DNA of 64,000 nt, from assembly GCA_011390335.1 (NCBI GenBank), contig JAABSO010000016.1:22956-86955 (forward strand), in the 5' to 3' direction. Positions 34,570 through 44,698 of this stretch are shown here, piece by piece (within the stretch, counting starts at the first letter, position 1; the number at the start of each line of letters is the position of its first letter). Position numbers and translations under genes: made by a program. The notes under the pieces are model-generated. The model worked only from the letters and a program-made list of their open reading frames with translations. It ran no database searches and was not told the DNA's origin. The DNA comes from Desulfotignum sp. GTDB taxonomy: Bacteria > Desulfobacterota > Desulfobacteria > Desulfobacterales > Desulfobacteraceae.

Positions 34570-35991
34570 TTATTCCAGGGTCGAAAGAAAGGAGCGCAGA
34601 TTTACTTTTTTGTTTTTCAAGCCGGTCTTTTTCCGGATATTCTCGCGGTGGCGGGATATGGTGTGTATGGAGCTGTGCATGATTTCCGAAATCTCTTTAT
34701 TGGTTTTGCCGAATTTTACCAGATCTGCGACATGAATTTCCATGGGCGTTAAATTCACCATGTGATCGGATAATTTTTTTGAAAAAGGAGAAAGGATATT
34801 TTTCAACTCAGATTCCAGGATCTCCATCATATTTTTCTGGCTTTCCCGGGTAAGGTTTTTTTTCAAATTTTTGATAATGGGGGCCAGGATCAGTTTGTGA
34901 TTGGCAAAGATCTTTTCTTCGATCTCATTTTTATCCGCTTCTCTTTTTTTCAACAATGTTCTGAGGGTTGCGTTCATATCTTCCAGTTCAGCTGTTCTTT
35001 GCGCAACTTTCTCTTCAAGGATCAGCTTGATCTCTTTTTGCTGCTTTTCAGTTTGTTTCCGTCCGGTGATGTCCCTGGCGATTTCCAGGCGCACCAGCCG
35101 GCCGTCAGTCCACGGGACCGCAAGACTGGTCAGTTCATGCCATTGATCAGATTCCTTGTCGTAAAATTCCCAGATACACGGTTCTGTAGGGTTGCCGGAC
35201 TCATCCACCAGCCTGTCGTTGTTGCAGATCTCACAGGGTCCGGTCTGTTTTCCATGGATGGATGCCCAGCAGACCTGGCCGGTCAGGTCTGTTTTGTGTT
35301 TTTTTATCATGTAATTGTTCATAAAAAGGATCTCATAGGAGGTCATGTCGGCAATGTAGACACAGGATTCAATCCGGTTCAGAACCGATTCCAATTGGTG
35401 TCTGCCGTATTTGAGCAACCGCTCGGTACGTTTCCGATCGGAGACGTCAATGATCACGGTGCGAAACCGGGCTTCCCCCTGGCTAAGCTCCGGAATAGCT
35501 GTGCTTTCCAGTTGCACATTCAGAAAGGATCCCTCCTTTTTTTTCATTGTAAGGTCACATATCTGCCTTTTTTTGTACGCAAACAGTGTTTGCAGGTGCA
35601 GGTAATAAATATCCTGGTCCTGTGGAAGGATATAATCGGAAAGCGGCCGGTTGAAAAGAGATCCCCTTTCCGTTGCCAGCATCCGGGCCAGGGTCATGTT
35701 GGCATCGATAATCTTTCCCTTTGCATCCAGGGTGACATACCCCACGGGCGTAAAATCATACAGCTGGGTATAATGGATTTTATATTCCATCAATTCCTGC
35801 TGGGCGCGGCGAAGCTCATCGTTCTGCAGCTCCAGTTCAACCTGGAAGGTCTGGAGTTCATGAATTAATCGGAGGGGATCTTCAACCGCAACCAGGCTCC
35901 TTGAGAAATCCGGTTTTGCCATCACTTCTTCCGCCTGCCGGCGCAATGCATTGAATTTTTCTTCGGCTGTTTTATTTTTCATCTTATTCAT
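34570..35991 (-). CDS. PAS sensor with LuxR-type DNA-binding domain
   Basis: A 473-residue regulator with two PAS-type domains (VGYVTLDAKGKIIDAN; SYEILFMNNYMIKKHK with CEICNN cysteines), a coiled coil, and a LuxR-type HTH at the end (LTPMEIHVADLVKFGKTNKEIS). It is encoded with overlapping ATGA after the CheB-CheR-PAS gene, so it may be the output protein of that sensor. It has no phosphoacceptor domain. Confidence 0.85.
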   Translation of the reverse strand: MNKMKNKTAEEKFNALRRQAEEVMAKPDFSRSLVAVEDPLRLIHELQTFQVELELQNDELRRAQQELMEYKIHYTQLYDFTPVGYVTLDAKGKIIDANMTLARMLATERGSLFNRPLSDYILPQDQDIYYLHLQTLFAYKKRQICDLTMKKKEGSFLNVQLESTAIPELSQGEARFRTVIIDVSDRKRTERLLKYGRHQLESVLNRIESCVYIADMTSYEILFMNNYMIKKHKTDLTGQVCWASIHGKQTGPCEICNNDRLVDESGNPTEPCIWEFYDKESDQWHELTSLAVPWTDGRLVRLEIARDITGRKQTEKQQKEIKLILEEKVAQRTAELEDMNATLRTLLKKREADKNEIEEKIFANHKLILAPIIKNLKKNLTRESQKNMMEILESELKNILSPFSKKLSDHMVNLTPMEIHVADLVKFGKTNKEISEIMHSSIHTISRHRENIRKKTGLKNKKVNLRSFLSTLE

Positions 35992-38915
35992 TCGGCATCC
36001 TGGATGATCCTTTCAATGGTGACGACCCCGTTGGTCATATCTTTTTCATCTCTCAGTGCCAAAACCATCACCCAGACCTTCAGAACATTACCTGACCGGG
36101 TTATTCGAAAGGTTTCAAGGCTGTCAAACAATTTGCCGGTAAAGGCCTTGTCTATCAATTCCAGAGACGCTTTGCGATTTTCTTCGGGTATCATCTCCTT
36201 GATATTCATTTTCAGGGCCTCGGATTCCGTATACCCGTACATGCTTGCTGCGCCCTTGTTCCAGAAGGAAATAGTGCCTTTTTTATCCTGGATCAGGATG
36301 GCGTCCTTTGCATCCATAATCACGGACAGGCGCTGGGCCTTGAGGCGATACCGGTTAAATTCAGTGATATCTTCAAAGGTCACCACCACGCCGTCGATGA
36401 CATTCTGCATGGTGCGGTAAGGCATGATCCGGGTTCTGAAAAACTTGTTGTCCAGGCTTTCCACTTCAAATTCCTGGGGGATCAGATCTTTTAAGACCTG
36501 CAGGGCATGATCCACAATGTAAAATTCTTTTAATTGTGTGGCAAAATGGCTGACCGGCCGGCCGATATCGCTCATGGTTAAGGGGATCAAGCCGATGACA
36601 CTGTCGGTAAACCGCTTGATATTCATATCCATGTCTAAAAAAATCGTCCCGATCCGGGTGGCATTCAACAAATTTTTCATGTCGTCATTGGCATCGGACA
36701 ATTCATTGAGCCGGCTCTGAAGTTCCGCATTCACGGTGGCCGACTCTTCGTTCAGGGACTGAAGTTCCTCTTTTGAGGTCTCCATCTCCTCATTGGTGGA
36801 TTGCAGCTCTTCATTGGTGGATTGCAGCTCCTCATTGCTGGATTGGAGTTCTTCATTGGCGGTTTCCAACTCTTCAATAGTGGTTTGCAGGTTTTCTTTG
36901 GTGTATTCCAGCTCCTGTTCAAGCCGGTTTATGGCATCGTTTTTTTGGGGCGCCCTGGGCTTGGGCCTGGTTTTGTTTTTTGTTTTTTTTACTTCATTGA
37001 AGACGACCATGAGCATGCCGCGAAGGGCACCGTATGCCAGGACCGGTTTTACCGTCAGGTCAATCGTGATAGAGCTGCCGTTGTCCTCGATATCAACACC
37101 CTTGCGAACGACTTCCTGCTTCATACTGGTGGCTTTGCGGACAGCCGATGCCAGCACGGTTTTCATACTGGGCCGGGCCATGTCCAGGATATTGAAACAC
37201 GCCCTGCCTGAGGCAGGTTCCAGATATTTTCCGGTCCGGCCATGGATATACACAATATTTGATTTTTCATCAATAATGACGCAGGGCGGGGTGTCGCTTT
37301 CCTGCAGAATGGTTTGCACCAGTTTAAAATTGTTGATATCCTCCGCCTTTGTGACCGTTTCAGGGGTTTTTACGGCCGGGGGTTCTTCAGGGGGTGCCGG
37401 AACCGGCAGATTCAGTATGGGCGTGGCCTTTGACACACCGGATTTACGTTTAAAAATTTTCCATTTCCGGTCATAAATTTTAAACAGGGTTGTTTCCTGG
37501 CCCAGGGATTCGGATGAACCGATGAACAAAAGACCATCCGGCTTCAGACTGTAATGAAACAAGGGAAACAGTTTTTTTTGTAATTCCGGCTCCAGGTAGA
37601 TCAGAAGATTTCTGCAGGTGATGATATCCAGTTTTGTAAAAGGCGGGTCTTTGATAAGGTCCTGCAATGCAAACACCAGCATTTCCCGGATGGGTTTTTT
37701 GATCTTGTAGTGATTTTCTTCTTTGGTGAAAAACTGTTTTAATCTTTCCAAAGTAAGATCCGCTGAAATGCTTAATGGATAGAGGCCGGATCTGGCGGTG
37801 TTGATGGCATCCTGATCAATATCCGTGGCAAATATCTGGACGTTGAAATGCCGGTTCATTTTTTCCATGCATTCCTGCAATAAAATAGCCATGGAATAGG
37901 CTTCTTCACCGGTGCTGCATCCGGCCACCCAGATTCTGACCACGGCCCCTTCCGGTTTATCGGCCAAAAGTTCGGGTAAATATTTTTCCTTGAGCACGGC
38001 AAAGGCTTCAGGATCTCTGAAAAAGTTTGTTACACCGATCAAAAGGTCCTTGAACAAAACATGGACCTCGCGCTCGCTTCTGGTAAGATAGGTCTGGTAA
38101 TCATCGATATTATCGATCTGGTGCACATGCATCCGCCGTTCCACCCGCCGGACAATGGTATTTTTCTTGTAAAGGGAAAAATCATGATTGGTATGGGTCC
38201 GAAGAAGAATACAAATTTTTTGCAGCGCAGTTCGATTTTTTTTTTCATCCTTCGTAATCTTGTCCCGGGGTTTGACAAAAGCATGCCGGGTATATTTAAC
38301 AAGCGCTTCCGGCATCTTGTCCACAGGCAGGACATAATCCACAAGGCCTGTGGCAACGGCACTCCTGGGCATGCCTGCATATTTGGCGGAATCCTCGTCC
38401 TGGGCCATGACCATGCCCAGTTCCCCCTTGATCTGTCTTATTCCGAGACTGCCGTCACTGCCTGTTCCGGACAGGATAATGCCGACGGCATCAGCGCCCT
38501 GGTCCTGGGCCAGGGATTTGAAAAAATTGTCAATGGGAAGGTTGAATCCTCTCGGATGAGGCGGATCCATGAGCTGGAGGGTGCCGTTTAAAATGGCCAG
38601 ATCCTTGTTGGGCGGAATCACATAGATCATATTTTGTTGAACGGTAAGCCCGTCTGTTATCTGATGGACCTTCATCTGTGTTTTTTTCTGAATCAGCTCC
38701 GGCAGGATACTGTTATGGGTGGGATCCAGATGAGATACCAGGACAAAGGCCATGCCGCTGTCGCCGGGCATGGCCGTAAAAAACGCTTCAAAGGCTCCCA
38801 GGCCCCCGGCGGAAGCGCCCATCCCGACAATGGGAAATCTGTCAACGGCGGTTCCGGTTTTTGGATTGGCCTGCCGGGTAATTTTGTCTTTTGCCGGTTC
38901 CTTTTTTTTTGTCAT
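35988..38915 (-). CDS. CheB-CheR-PAS fusion sensor
   Basis: A 975-residue protein with a CheB-like methylesterase domain (residues 28-200; Ser in GASAGG, His in SHLD, Asp in SGTGSDG), a CheR methyltransferase domain (about 220-500; AGCSTGEEAYS), a long TNEELQS coiled coil (about 650-740) and two PAS domains. No histidine-kinase domain follows, so output is probably via the coupled PAS-LuxR protein. The CheB and CheR domains here are usually stress-sensing, not chemotactic. Confidence 0.88.
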   Translation of the reverse strand: MTKKKEPAKDKITRQANPKTGTAVDRFPIVGMGASAGGLGAFEAFFTAMPGDSGMAFVLVSHLDPTHNSILPELIQKKTQMKVHQITDGLTVQQNMIYVIPPNKDLAILNGTLQLMDPPHPRGFNLPIDNFFKSLAQDQGADAVGIILSGTGSDGSLGIRQIKGELGMVMAQDEDSAKYAGMPRSAVATGLVDYVLPVDKMPEALVKYTRHAFVKPRDKITKDEKKNRTALQKICILLRTHTNHDFSLYKKNTIVRRVERRMHVHQIDNIDDYQTYLTRSEREVHVLFKDLLIGVTNFFRDPEAFAVLKEKYLPELLADKPEGAVVRIWVAGCSTGEEAYSMAILLQECMEKMNRHFNVQIFATDIDQDAINTARSGLYPLSISADLTLERLKQFFTKEENHYKIKKPIREMLVFALQDLIKDPPFTKLDIITCRNLLIYLEPELQKKLFPLFHYSLKPDGLLFIGSSESLGQETTLFKIYDRKWKIFKRKSGVSKATPILNLPVPAPPEEPPAVKTPETVTKAEDINNFKLVQTILQESDTPPCVIIDEKSNIVYIHGRTGKYLEPASGRACFNILDMARPSMKTVLASAVRKATSMKQEVVRKGVDIEDNGSSITIDLTVKPVLAYGALRGMLMVVFNEVKKTKNKTRPKPRAPQKNDAINRLEQELEYTKENLQTTIEELETANEELQSSNEELQSTNEELQSTNEEMETSKEELQSLNEESATVNAELQSRLNELSDANDDMKNLLNATRIGTIFLDMDMNIKRFTDSVIGLIPLTMSDIGRPVSHFATQLKEFYIVDHALQVLKDLIPQEFEVESLDNKFFRTRIMPYRTMQNVIDGVVVTFEDITEFNRYRLKAQRLSVIMDAKDAILIQDKKGTISFWNKGAASMYGYTESEALKMNIKEMIPEENRKASLELIDKAFTGKLFDSLETFRITRSGNVLKVWVMVLALRDEKDMTNGVVTIERIIQDAE

Positions 38916-39021
38916 GGGGGGGTCCTTTGCCCTGAAAGATCGGTATGTACGGATGCCGTAACTGGTTCTATTTATAGGCCGGGCAACCGCCTTCTGTCAA
39001 GAAAAGGTTAACAGCTCTGCA

Positions 39022-40320
39022 TCACCGCTCATCAGGCCGGGTTTCGTGCAAGGCAATTCCTGCCAGATGATCCAGGTCTGCGTCCGTTACATGGGGAAGA
39101 AATCGCTTTCGATAAAGTTCATCATGCAAAATCTGCACAACTGCAACAAGAGGGGCTGCGATGAGAACCCCCAGCACGCCGAAGGCGGCCACGCACAAGA
39201 GCACGGAAAAGATCACGGCCAGCGGATGCAGTTTCATGCCCCGGGCCATGATAAACGGCGTGATCACATTGTTCTCCAGGGCCTGTACGGCAGCAAAGGC
39301 GAGCAGGACCCACAGCGGAATCATCCCCCCCTGCCCCAGAGCAAGCAAGAGTGCGGGCAGGGCGCTGAGAATCGGACCAAGAAAAGGAACCGCCGCCAAA
39401 ACGCCGGCGATAACACCCAGGACCAGGGCATCCATAAAACCAAAGATGGGCCACATAAGCAAAAATACCAGAAAACCGATCGTCAGCATGCCAAATGCGG
39501 TTGCCCCGGCCCAGGCAGGAACGAATTTTCCAATGCGCTGCAAAATGATCAGCGCTTTTTGGTGGTGTTCTTCGGGCAATAAGGAAAGCATTGCCCCAAA
39601 AACCGGGCGGGGATTCATGAGCATAAACACCACACCGAAAAAAACCGTTACCAGAACGAGCAGTATCTGGGCGCCGTTAAAAGCCACGGCCGTGAAACTG
39701 CCGAGCAGATCCTGAAACATCTTGTTCAAATAGGACCGAAAAGAGCTTGATTCTTCAAAATGTAGGGCTGAAGGGGTAGTTCGAGGCGTGCTTGCCGGTT
39801 TGTCTGCGTCCCTGTCTTCCGGGGCAATTTCAGTGCTGACCTGAAACTGAAGTTTTTCCTCGTCTTCCCGGGCAATTTCAGTGCTGACCTCAACCTGAAG
39901 TTTTTCTTCAAAAATGACAGCCTGCTGCTCCATTTTGATCAGCGGTTTTTGCAGACGTTCCCAGTAACCAGGTACGGCATCGGAAATTTTAATGACCGAG
40001 TCCTTCATCGGTCCGAAGAGCGACCAGCCCGCCAAAGCCATGACTGCGGCCAATCCTGCCACAACCACCCCTGTCGGTATCTTTCTGCCGCCTGTCCACG
40101 CCCGCATCCGGGAAATCACCGGATTGACGGCAAGGGAAATCAGCAGCACCAGCAAAAAAGAGAGCAGAATGGGAGAAAGCAGCGAGAATATCCGGATGAA
40201 GGCAAACAGCACCGCCCCCAATATCACATAAAATGAGATCGGGCGCGGTGCCTTTTCTGTCTTGGGATGGTCCGGCAGGCCGCTTTCCTTGCTGGTGAGT
40301 CCCTCGTCGTTGGCCACCAC
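39022..40320 (-). CDS. AI-2E family membrane transporter
   Basis: A 432-residue membrane protein with about eight hydrophobic segments in the AI-2E (YdiK/TqsA-like) layout. It has a long soluble loop at residues 130-195. That loop contains a tandem duplication (QVEVSTEIAREDEEKL then FQVSTEIAPED), from a 48-bp repeat at 39815-39911. The substrate of this family is often not autoinducer-2, so export or permease role is uncertain. It precedes the DUF3309 gene by 8 bp in opposite order. Confidence 0.85.
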   Translation of the reverse strand: MVANDEGLTSKESGLPDHPKTEKAPRPISFYVILGAVLFAFIRIFSLLSPILLSFLLVLLISLAVNPVISRMRAWTGGRKIPTGVVVAGLAAVMALAGWSLFGPMKDSVIKISDAVPGYWERLQKPLIKMEQQAVIFEEKLQVEVSTEIAREDEEKLQFQVSTEIAPEDRDADKPASTPRTTPSALHFEESSSFRSYLNKMFQDLLGSFTAVAFNGAQILLVLVTVFFGVVFMLMNPRPVFGAMLSLLPEEHHQKALIILQRIGKFVPAWAGATAFGMLTIGFLVFLLMWPIFGFMDALVLGVIAGVLAAVPFLGPILSALPALLLALGQGGMIPLWVLLAFAAVQALENNVITPFIMARGMKLHPLAVIFSVLLCVAAFGVLGVLIAAPLVAVVQILHDELYRKRFLPHVTDADLDHLAGIALHETRPDER

Positions 40321-40327
40321 TGTTACC

Positions 40328-40486
40328 CTAAATTTTGCCCAGCACGACCAGAATCACAAGAATCAGCACGATGAGCCCGATGCCCCCGCTGGGTCCATAG
40401 CCCCAGGATCGGCTGTGCGGCCAGGCAGGGATTACCCCCACCAGTGCCAGTATAACTATAATGAGTAAAATTGTGCCTATTGTCAT
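40328..40486 (-). CDS. DUF3309 small membrane protein
   Basis: This 52-residue protein has the DUF3309 pattern, two hydrophobic segments around WPHSRSWGYGPSGG. Unknown function; common in stress-linked gene clusters. TAGGAGGATAAACC precedes the ATG, a strong ribosome-binding site. It is downstream of the triple-BON gene in the same orientation, 94 bp away, so it is likely in the same sigma-54-driven transcript. Confidence 0.88.
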   Translation of the reverse strand: MTIGTILLIIVILALVGVIPAWPHSRSWGYGPSGGIGLIVLILVILVVLGKI

Positions 40487-40579
40487 GGTTTATCCTCCTA
40501 GTTAAAAATGATGGAAACCCACCGTTGAAAACATTCGGTGGTGAGTGTGGCTGCCGTCTCAATGTATACTGGATCAGGC

Positions 40580-41371
40580 TTACTCAATGGTCATATTGTT
40601 GTTGACACGCTTTACGCCGTCAACATCGGCCGCGTATTTGCCGGCCAGATCCTTACCGGCCGCAGTCTTGGCTTTGCCTTCCAGGGTGACCACCCCGTCT
40701 TTGGTCTCGACTTTGGTGCTGAGGCCACTGGTCGAGCGATGGTAAAGCAATGAGGTCTTGACCAGGGCGGTAATGGATGCATCATCAATGGCTTCGATCA
40801 CGGTATCTGTTTTTTTTGCCATTGTTTTGTCATCCGTCTTTACGTCGGCTGCATCAGACACGATCATTTCATTGTTTACCGTTTCAACACCGTCAACATC
40901 CATGACATATTCGGTTGTGAGCTCCTTTTGAGCAGCACTGGAAGCCTCACCGCGCAAAGTGACGGTTCCGTTGTCGGCGAGAACTTCGGTTCCGAGACCG
41001 CTGACGTTCCTATGAAACAAAAGCGTGGTTTTCACTTTGGTGATGAGCCATGCATCTGATTTTTCAAGAGGGCGGTTTTCACCTTTTTCTTCCAGCTTGT
41101 TGTCCACACCCGTAACGCCGGGCAGACCCGCAATGGTTTCTTCGGCCAATGTTTTATGGGATGCATCCAGAACCGTCCCGGTCAAGGTGACAAATCCGTC
41201 TTTCGACTGTATTGTAATATTATCGTCTTTGAGGTAGGTCTTGAACACATGGGTCATTTGAGCTGATGATTCGATGCGGTCGTCCGTCTCAGTTGCAAAA
41301 AGCGGGACGGTGATGAACAACATGGAGACTGTGGCGGCCAAAACTGCCAAATGGTACATTGGTTTTTTCAT
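40580..41371 (-). CDS. Periplasmic triple-BON protein, OsmY-like
   Basis: A 263-residue precursor with a cleavable signal peptide (MKKPMYHLAVLAATVSMLF, cleaved after about ATE) and three BON repeats: residues 35-100, 103-180 and 190-263, each with the VTL/GxAxT and VDGVxxVNNxM pattern. BON proteins associate with phospholipid membranes in the periplasm and are typically stress-induced. Promoter at 41500, activator site at 41689. It is followed by DUF3309. Confidence 0.9.
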   Translation of the reverse strand: MKKPMYHLAVLAATVSMLFITVPLFATETDDRIESSAQMTHVFKTYLKDDNITIQSKDGFVTLTGTVLDASHKTLAEETIAGLPGVTGVDNKLEEKGENRPLEKSDAWLITKVKTTLLFHRNVSGLGTEVLADNGTVTLRGEASSAAQKELTTEYVMDVDGVETVNNEMIVSDAADVKTDDKTMAKKTDTVIEAIDDASITALVKTSLLYHRSTSGLSTKVETKDGVVTLEGKAKTAAGKDLAGKYAADVDGVKRVNNNMTIE

Positions 41372-41499
41372 TTTGCTTTTTTCCTGTCTTTACAGTGGTT
41401 GGTTGAATATCTTTAGGAAACGAAAAACACCCCCGCATTCACTTATGCGCAACCCATTTTGTTTGCGCGTAAATCTCCGGAGTCTTGAAAAGTGAAGAT

Positions 41500-41515
41500 T
41501 GCAGCATGCGTGCCA
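41500..41515 (-). promoter_or_regulatory. Putative sigma-54 promoter of triple-BON gene
   Basis: Minus strand TGGCACG-CATG-CTGCA, one mismatch to TGGCACG-N4-TTGCA. It lies 129 bp before the start codon at 41371 and 173 bp from the activator site at 41689. The same promoter is found at 51152 in the duplicated cassette. Confidence 0.85.
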
Positions 41516-41688
41516 GATGTTGGCAGAGGCGTGGAAAGAAGCAGTATAAATTCAGGTAAAAGACGGAGATAAAGGTTGCAGAGACCTCCTGGGAGATATC
41601 TTTTTCTATGGAAATGGAAAACGCCAATGCCTGGAAATTATCAATCCCCTTTTTCAATCTTTAGCAGCATAAATATAAGAGGTTAAAG

Positions 41689-41719
41689 GATCAAATGTGG
41701 CCAATGATCATATTTGACC
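41689..41719. promoter_or_regulatory. Double-palindrome upstream activator site, copy 4
   Basis: On the plus strand, GATCAAATGTGGCC, an AAT spacer and GATCATATTTGACC. It is 173 bp from the promoter at 41500 and matches the copy at 51331 closely. Immediately right of it lie about 40 bp resembling the last codons of the acetate-CoA ligase gene. Confidence 0.75.
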
Positions 41720-41960
41720 AAACAGCCTTGTCCCGGCTTTTTTATCAGATGCACTCGGGAAAATTCAGGTAACCGATAGCGACCCCATTCCCAAACGGTA
41801 ATCGGTTCAAAGCGCGGGACTGTCTGCATAAACGGCATATGCATTGCACCGATGTGATGCCCTGGGCCCGCATGACGTCGAGAATCATTAATGGCCACCA
41901 GTCCGTAAAACACCAGCCGGGGCAAGAACTGTTGAGGTTCATCAGCTCTGAAAACAGATT
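41720..41960 (-). other. Unassigned stretch with acetate-CoA-ligase 3' remnant
   Basis: The minus strand first matches the final codons of the gene at 51350 (LIKKPGQGCLV against SLDKKTETRLV), ending at the activator site. Upstream of that lies an open frame ending in that segment, with residues such as LPRLVFYGLVAINDSRRHAGP, which I do not recognise. It is probably a scar of recombination joining an unknown gene tail to the duplicated cassette. Confidence 0.45.
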
Positions 41961-41962
41961 TT

Positions 41963-44686
41963 TCAGGCCGTAATAAAATCCTGCTTTTTGCGCAGAAACA
42001 GCTTTTTAAGCTCGGTTATGAATATGATTGCCACAGCTCCGGCGGCACAAACGGCAAGCTCTTCCCACCGCAGAGGAAAAGTGCGGAAAACCAGGTTGAA
42101 AAAAGGCACATAGATTATAATCAGCTGCAGGATCAACGTAACACCTACAGCGGCTAAAAGCATGGGATTGCTGAACCAGGAATAGGAAAACAACGATTGA
42201 TGCTGTTTTTGAACGCACAGCGCATAGGCCATCTGGCAGAAAGTCAACATGGTAAAAACCATGGTCTGCCAGGCCTGGGAACCTGTTCCGTTATTCCAGA
42301 AAAAGTAGCCGGCTGCCACTGAAATCAGGCCCACGACCACCCCCATCATGATAATCTGCCATCCTAAACCGCGTGCAAAGATCCCTTCTTTCGGATCAAG
42401 TGGCGGGCGATCCATAATTTTCTGCTCTGCTTCTTCATATCCTAGAGCAATTGCAGGTATGCCGTCGGTCACCAGGTTGATCCATAAAATCTGGATAGGT
42501 AGCAGAGGAAGCGGCATTCCGAGCAGCGGTCCGGTTAGCATCACAACGATTTCTCCCGTGTTTCCCGTGAGAATATATTTGACAAATTTTCGGATATTAT
42601 CATAGATACGGCGGCCTTCTTTAACGGCTGCAACAATGGTGGCAAAATTATCGTCCAGAAGGATCATGTCGGAAGCTTCTTTGCTTACGTCGGTACCGGT
42701 AATCCCCATAGCCACACCGATATCGGCTGATTTCAGGGCCGGGGCATCGTTTACGCCGTCACCAGTCATGGAAACGATCTCATGCTGTTTTTGCAGCACA
42801 TCTATGATAATCATTTTATGACTTGGTGAGACCCGGGCAAATACCGATATTTTTGGAATGCGCAGATTCTGTTCTTCTTTGGTCATCTTTTCCAGATCCT
42901 GACCTGTCAGGAACGTGTCTGTGTCAGTAAGATGCAATTGTCTGGCAATGGCTACAGCAGTAAGCGGATGGTCTCCGGTAATCATGACCGGACGGATGCC
43001 TGCCTGTTTACAAAGCCGCACCGCCTCAACCGCTTCAGGACGTACAGGATCGATCATTCCGGCCAGACCCAGATAAATAAGGTTCTGTTCATAACGCTTT
43101 GGCCGTTCCAGTTCATCGGCATCGATGAAACGATACGCCAGCCCCAGCACCCGAATACCTTTTTCAGCCATGGCGGTATTTTCAGCCAGAATTGCATTTT
43201 TTTGTTTATCATCGAGAGGCGCGATCTTACCGTTTATCAGGATGCGGGTGCATACATTGATCAATCCGTCTGCTGCTCCCTTGGTCAACAGGATGTGGCC
43301 GGTATGTCCATCTTGTTCGGATAAAGCAAAAATGAAATCAGGAGAAGTCTTACCAAAAGCAGAGGGCATGGCATGAACCGTGGACATGCGTTTACGTTCC
43401 GAGTCAAAGGGGAGTTCTCGTACACGCGGCAAAAGTGTTTTCAGATCGGTCTGAACCAGTCCTGCCTGACGGGCGGCAAGTACCAGCGCGCCTTCTGTCG
43501 GATCACCTATAATATCATGGCGGGCGCTCTCGTCTATCACAGCATCGTTGCACAGCGTGCCTGTCAGCAGCAGCAAAGAAAGATCGATGTCCTCTTTGTG
43601 TCCGGCAACTGCTTTTGCAAGTGTAAATCTGCGATCCTGCAGCACCACTTCGGTCACGGTCATTTTATTCTGGGTTAATGTGCCTGTTTTATCCGAACAG
43701 ATAACAGTTACGCTGCCCAGGGTTTCAACAGCGGCAAGCTGCCGGATCAGCGCTTTTTTCTTGAGCATCTGCTGTGCGCCAAGAGCAAGCGCGATGGTGA
43801 CCACAGCCGGCAGACCTTCGGGAATGGCGGCCACTGCCATGCTGATGGCGGTCATAAACATCATCTTCCATCCAACACCCTGCATATACATCAAACCGGC
43901 CACCACAAAAATCAACACCACGGCAGCCATGGCCAGAGATCTTCCCAGCTTGGCCAATCGACGCTGCAAAGGGGTTTGCTCGTCTTCCACACCGTGCAGA
44001 AGCGTGGCGATTTTTCCCAGTTCCGTTTGCATCCCGGTGCTTGTAACCACGGCATGCCCGCGTCCATATGTGACCACCGTTCCCATATAGATCATGTTTT
44101 TCCGGTCAGCCAGGGCATGATTGTCCCCTTCAAGTGTGTGGGAATGTTTATCCACCGATTCCGATTCACCGGTCAGGGCGGCTTCCTGCACCTTGAGATT
44201 TACGGCTTTTATAAGACGGGCATCTGCAGGCACGACATTTCCGGATTCTATCAGCAGGATATCACCCGGAACCAGATCTTTTGCAGAAATCTGCTGCTCC
44301 GTACCGTCACGCAACACCCGCACGTTTGGAACGGTCATTTTTTTAAGCGCCGCCATGGCATTTTCAGCTTTGAATTCCTGCCAGAATCCGAGAATGGTGT
44401 TCAGCACGACAATGATGAAAATAACGATGGCATCGATATATTCCTGCAGCGCCGCCGAAATGAACACGGCTGCCAGCAGAATAAGGATCATCACCTCTTT
44501 TACCTGGGCCAGCAGAATACGCCAGGCGTTTTTTCTGCCCTTTTCAGCAAGTTCGTTGGGACCGTGCGTATTGAGCCGCTGTGCGGCCTCGGCACCTGAT
44601 AATCCCTGCCCGGCAATAGTTGCATGATTTTGCAAAACATCCTCAGCGGTCAGAACATGTGGCTCCTGCATAGGTTTTTCTCCCAT
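41963..44686 (-). CDS. P-type cation-transporting ATPase, Ca2+/SERCA-like
   Basis: A 907-residue P2-type ATPase. It has an N-terminal actuator region (LTGESESVDK), the phosphorylation motif DKTGTLTQ with Asp332, PEGLP in TM4, the hinge GDGVNDAPALK and a four-helix C-terminus with a cation-binding TM segment (LTGNTGEIV, ILWINLVTDG). Cations are probably Ca2+ (or Na+/Mg2+), pumped out of the cytoplasm. An alternative start at 44671 has a better ribosome-binding site, GGGAG. Confidence 0.9.
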   Translation of the reverse strand: MGEKPMQEPHVLTAEDVLQNHATIAGQGLSGAEAAQRLNTHGPNELAEKGRKNAWRILLAQVKEVMILILLAAVFISAALQEYIDAIVIFIIVVLNTILGFWQEFKAENAMAALKKMTVPNVRVLRDGTEQQISAKDLVPGDILLIESGNVVPADARLIKAVNLKVQEAALTGESESVDKHSHTLEGDNHALADRKNMIYMGTVVTYGRGHAVVTSTGMQTELGKIATLLHGVEDEQTPLQRRLAKLGRSLAMAAVVLIFVVAGLMYMQGVGWKMMFMTAISMAVAAIPEGLPAVVTIALALGAQQMLKKKALIRQLAAVETLGSVTVICSDKTGTLTQNKMTVTEVVLQDRRFTLAKAVAGHKEDIDLSLLLLTGTLCNDAVIDESARHDIIGDPTEGALVLAARQAGLVQTDLKTLLPRVRELPFDSERKRMSTVHAMPSAFGKTSPDFIFALSEQDGHTGHILLTKGAADGLINVCTRILINGKIAPLDDKQKNAILAENTAMAEKGIRVLGLAYRFIDADELERPKRYEQNLIYLGLAGMIDPVRPEAVEAVRLCKQAGIRPVMITGDHPLTAVAIARQLHLTDTDTFLTGQDLEKMTKEEQNLRIPKISVFARVSPSHKMIIIDVLQKQHEIVSMTGDGVNDAPALKSADIGVAMGITGTDVSKEASDMILLDDNFATIVAAVKEGRRIYDNIRKFVKYILTGNTGEIVVMLTGPLLGMPLPLLPIQILWINLVTDGIPAIALGYEEAEQKIMDRPPLDPKEGIFARGLGWQIIMMGVVVGLISVAAGYFFWNNGTGSQAWQTMVFTMLTFCQMAYALCVQKQHQSLFSYSWFSNPMLLAAVGVTLILQLIIIYVPFFNLVFRTFPLRWEELAVCAAGAVAIIFITELKKLFLRKKQDFITA

Positions 44687-44698
44687 ATTGCATCTTAC

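Noticed and set aside
39161..39715. Long plus-strand frame antisense to the AI-2E transporter.
   Set aside because: It is a codon mirror of the transporter with no signal peptide, family motif or ribosome-binding site.
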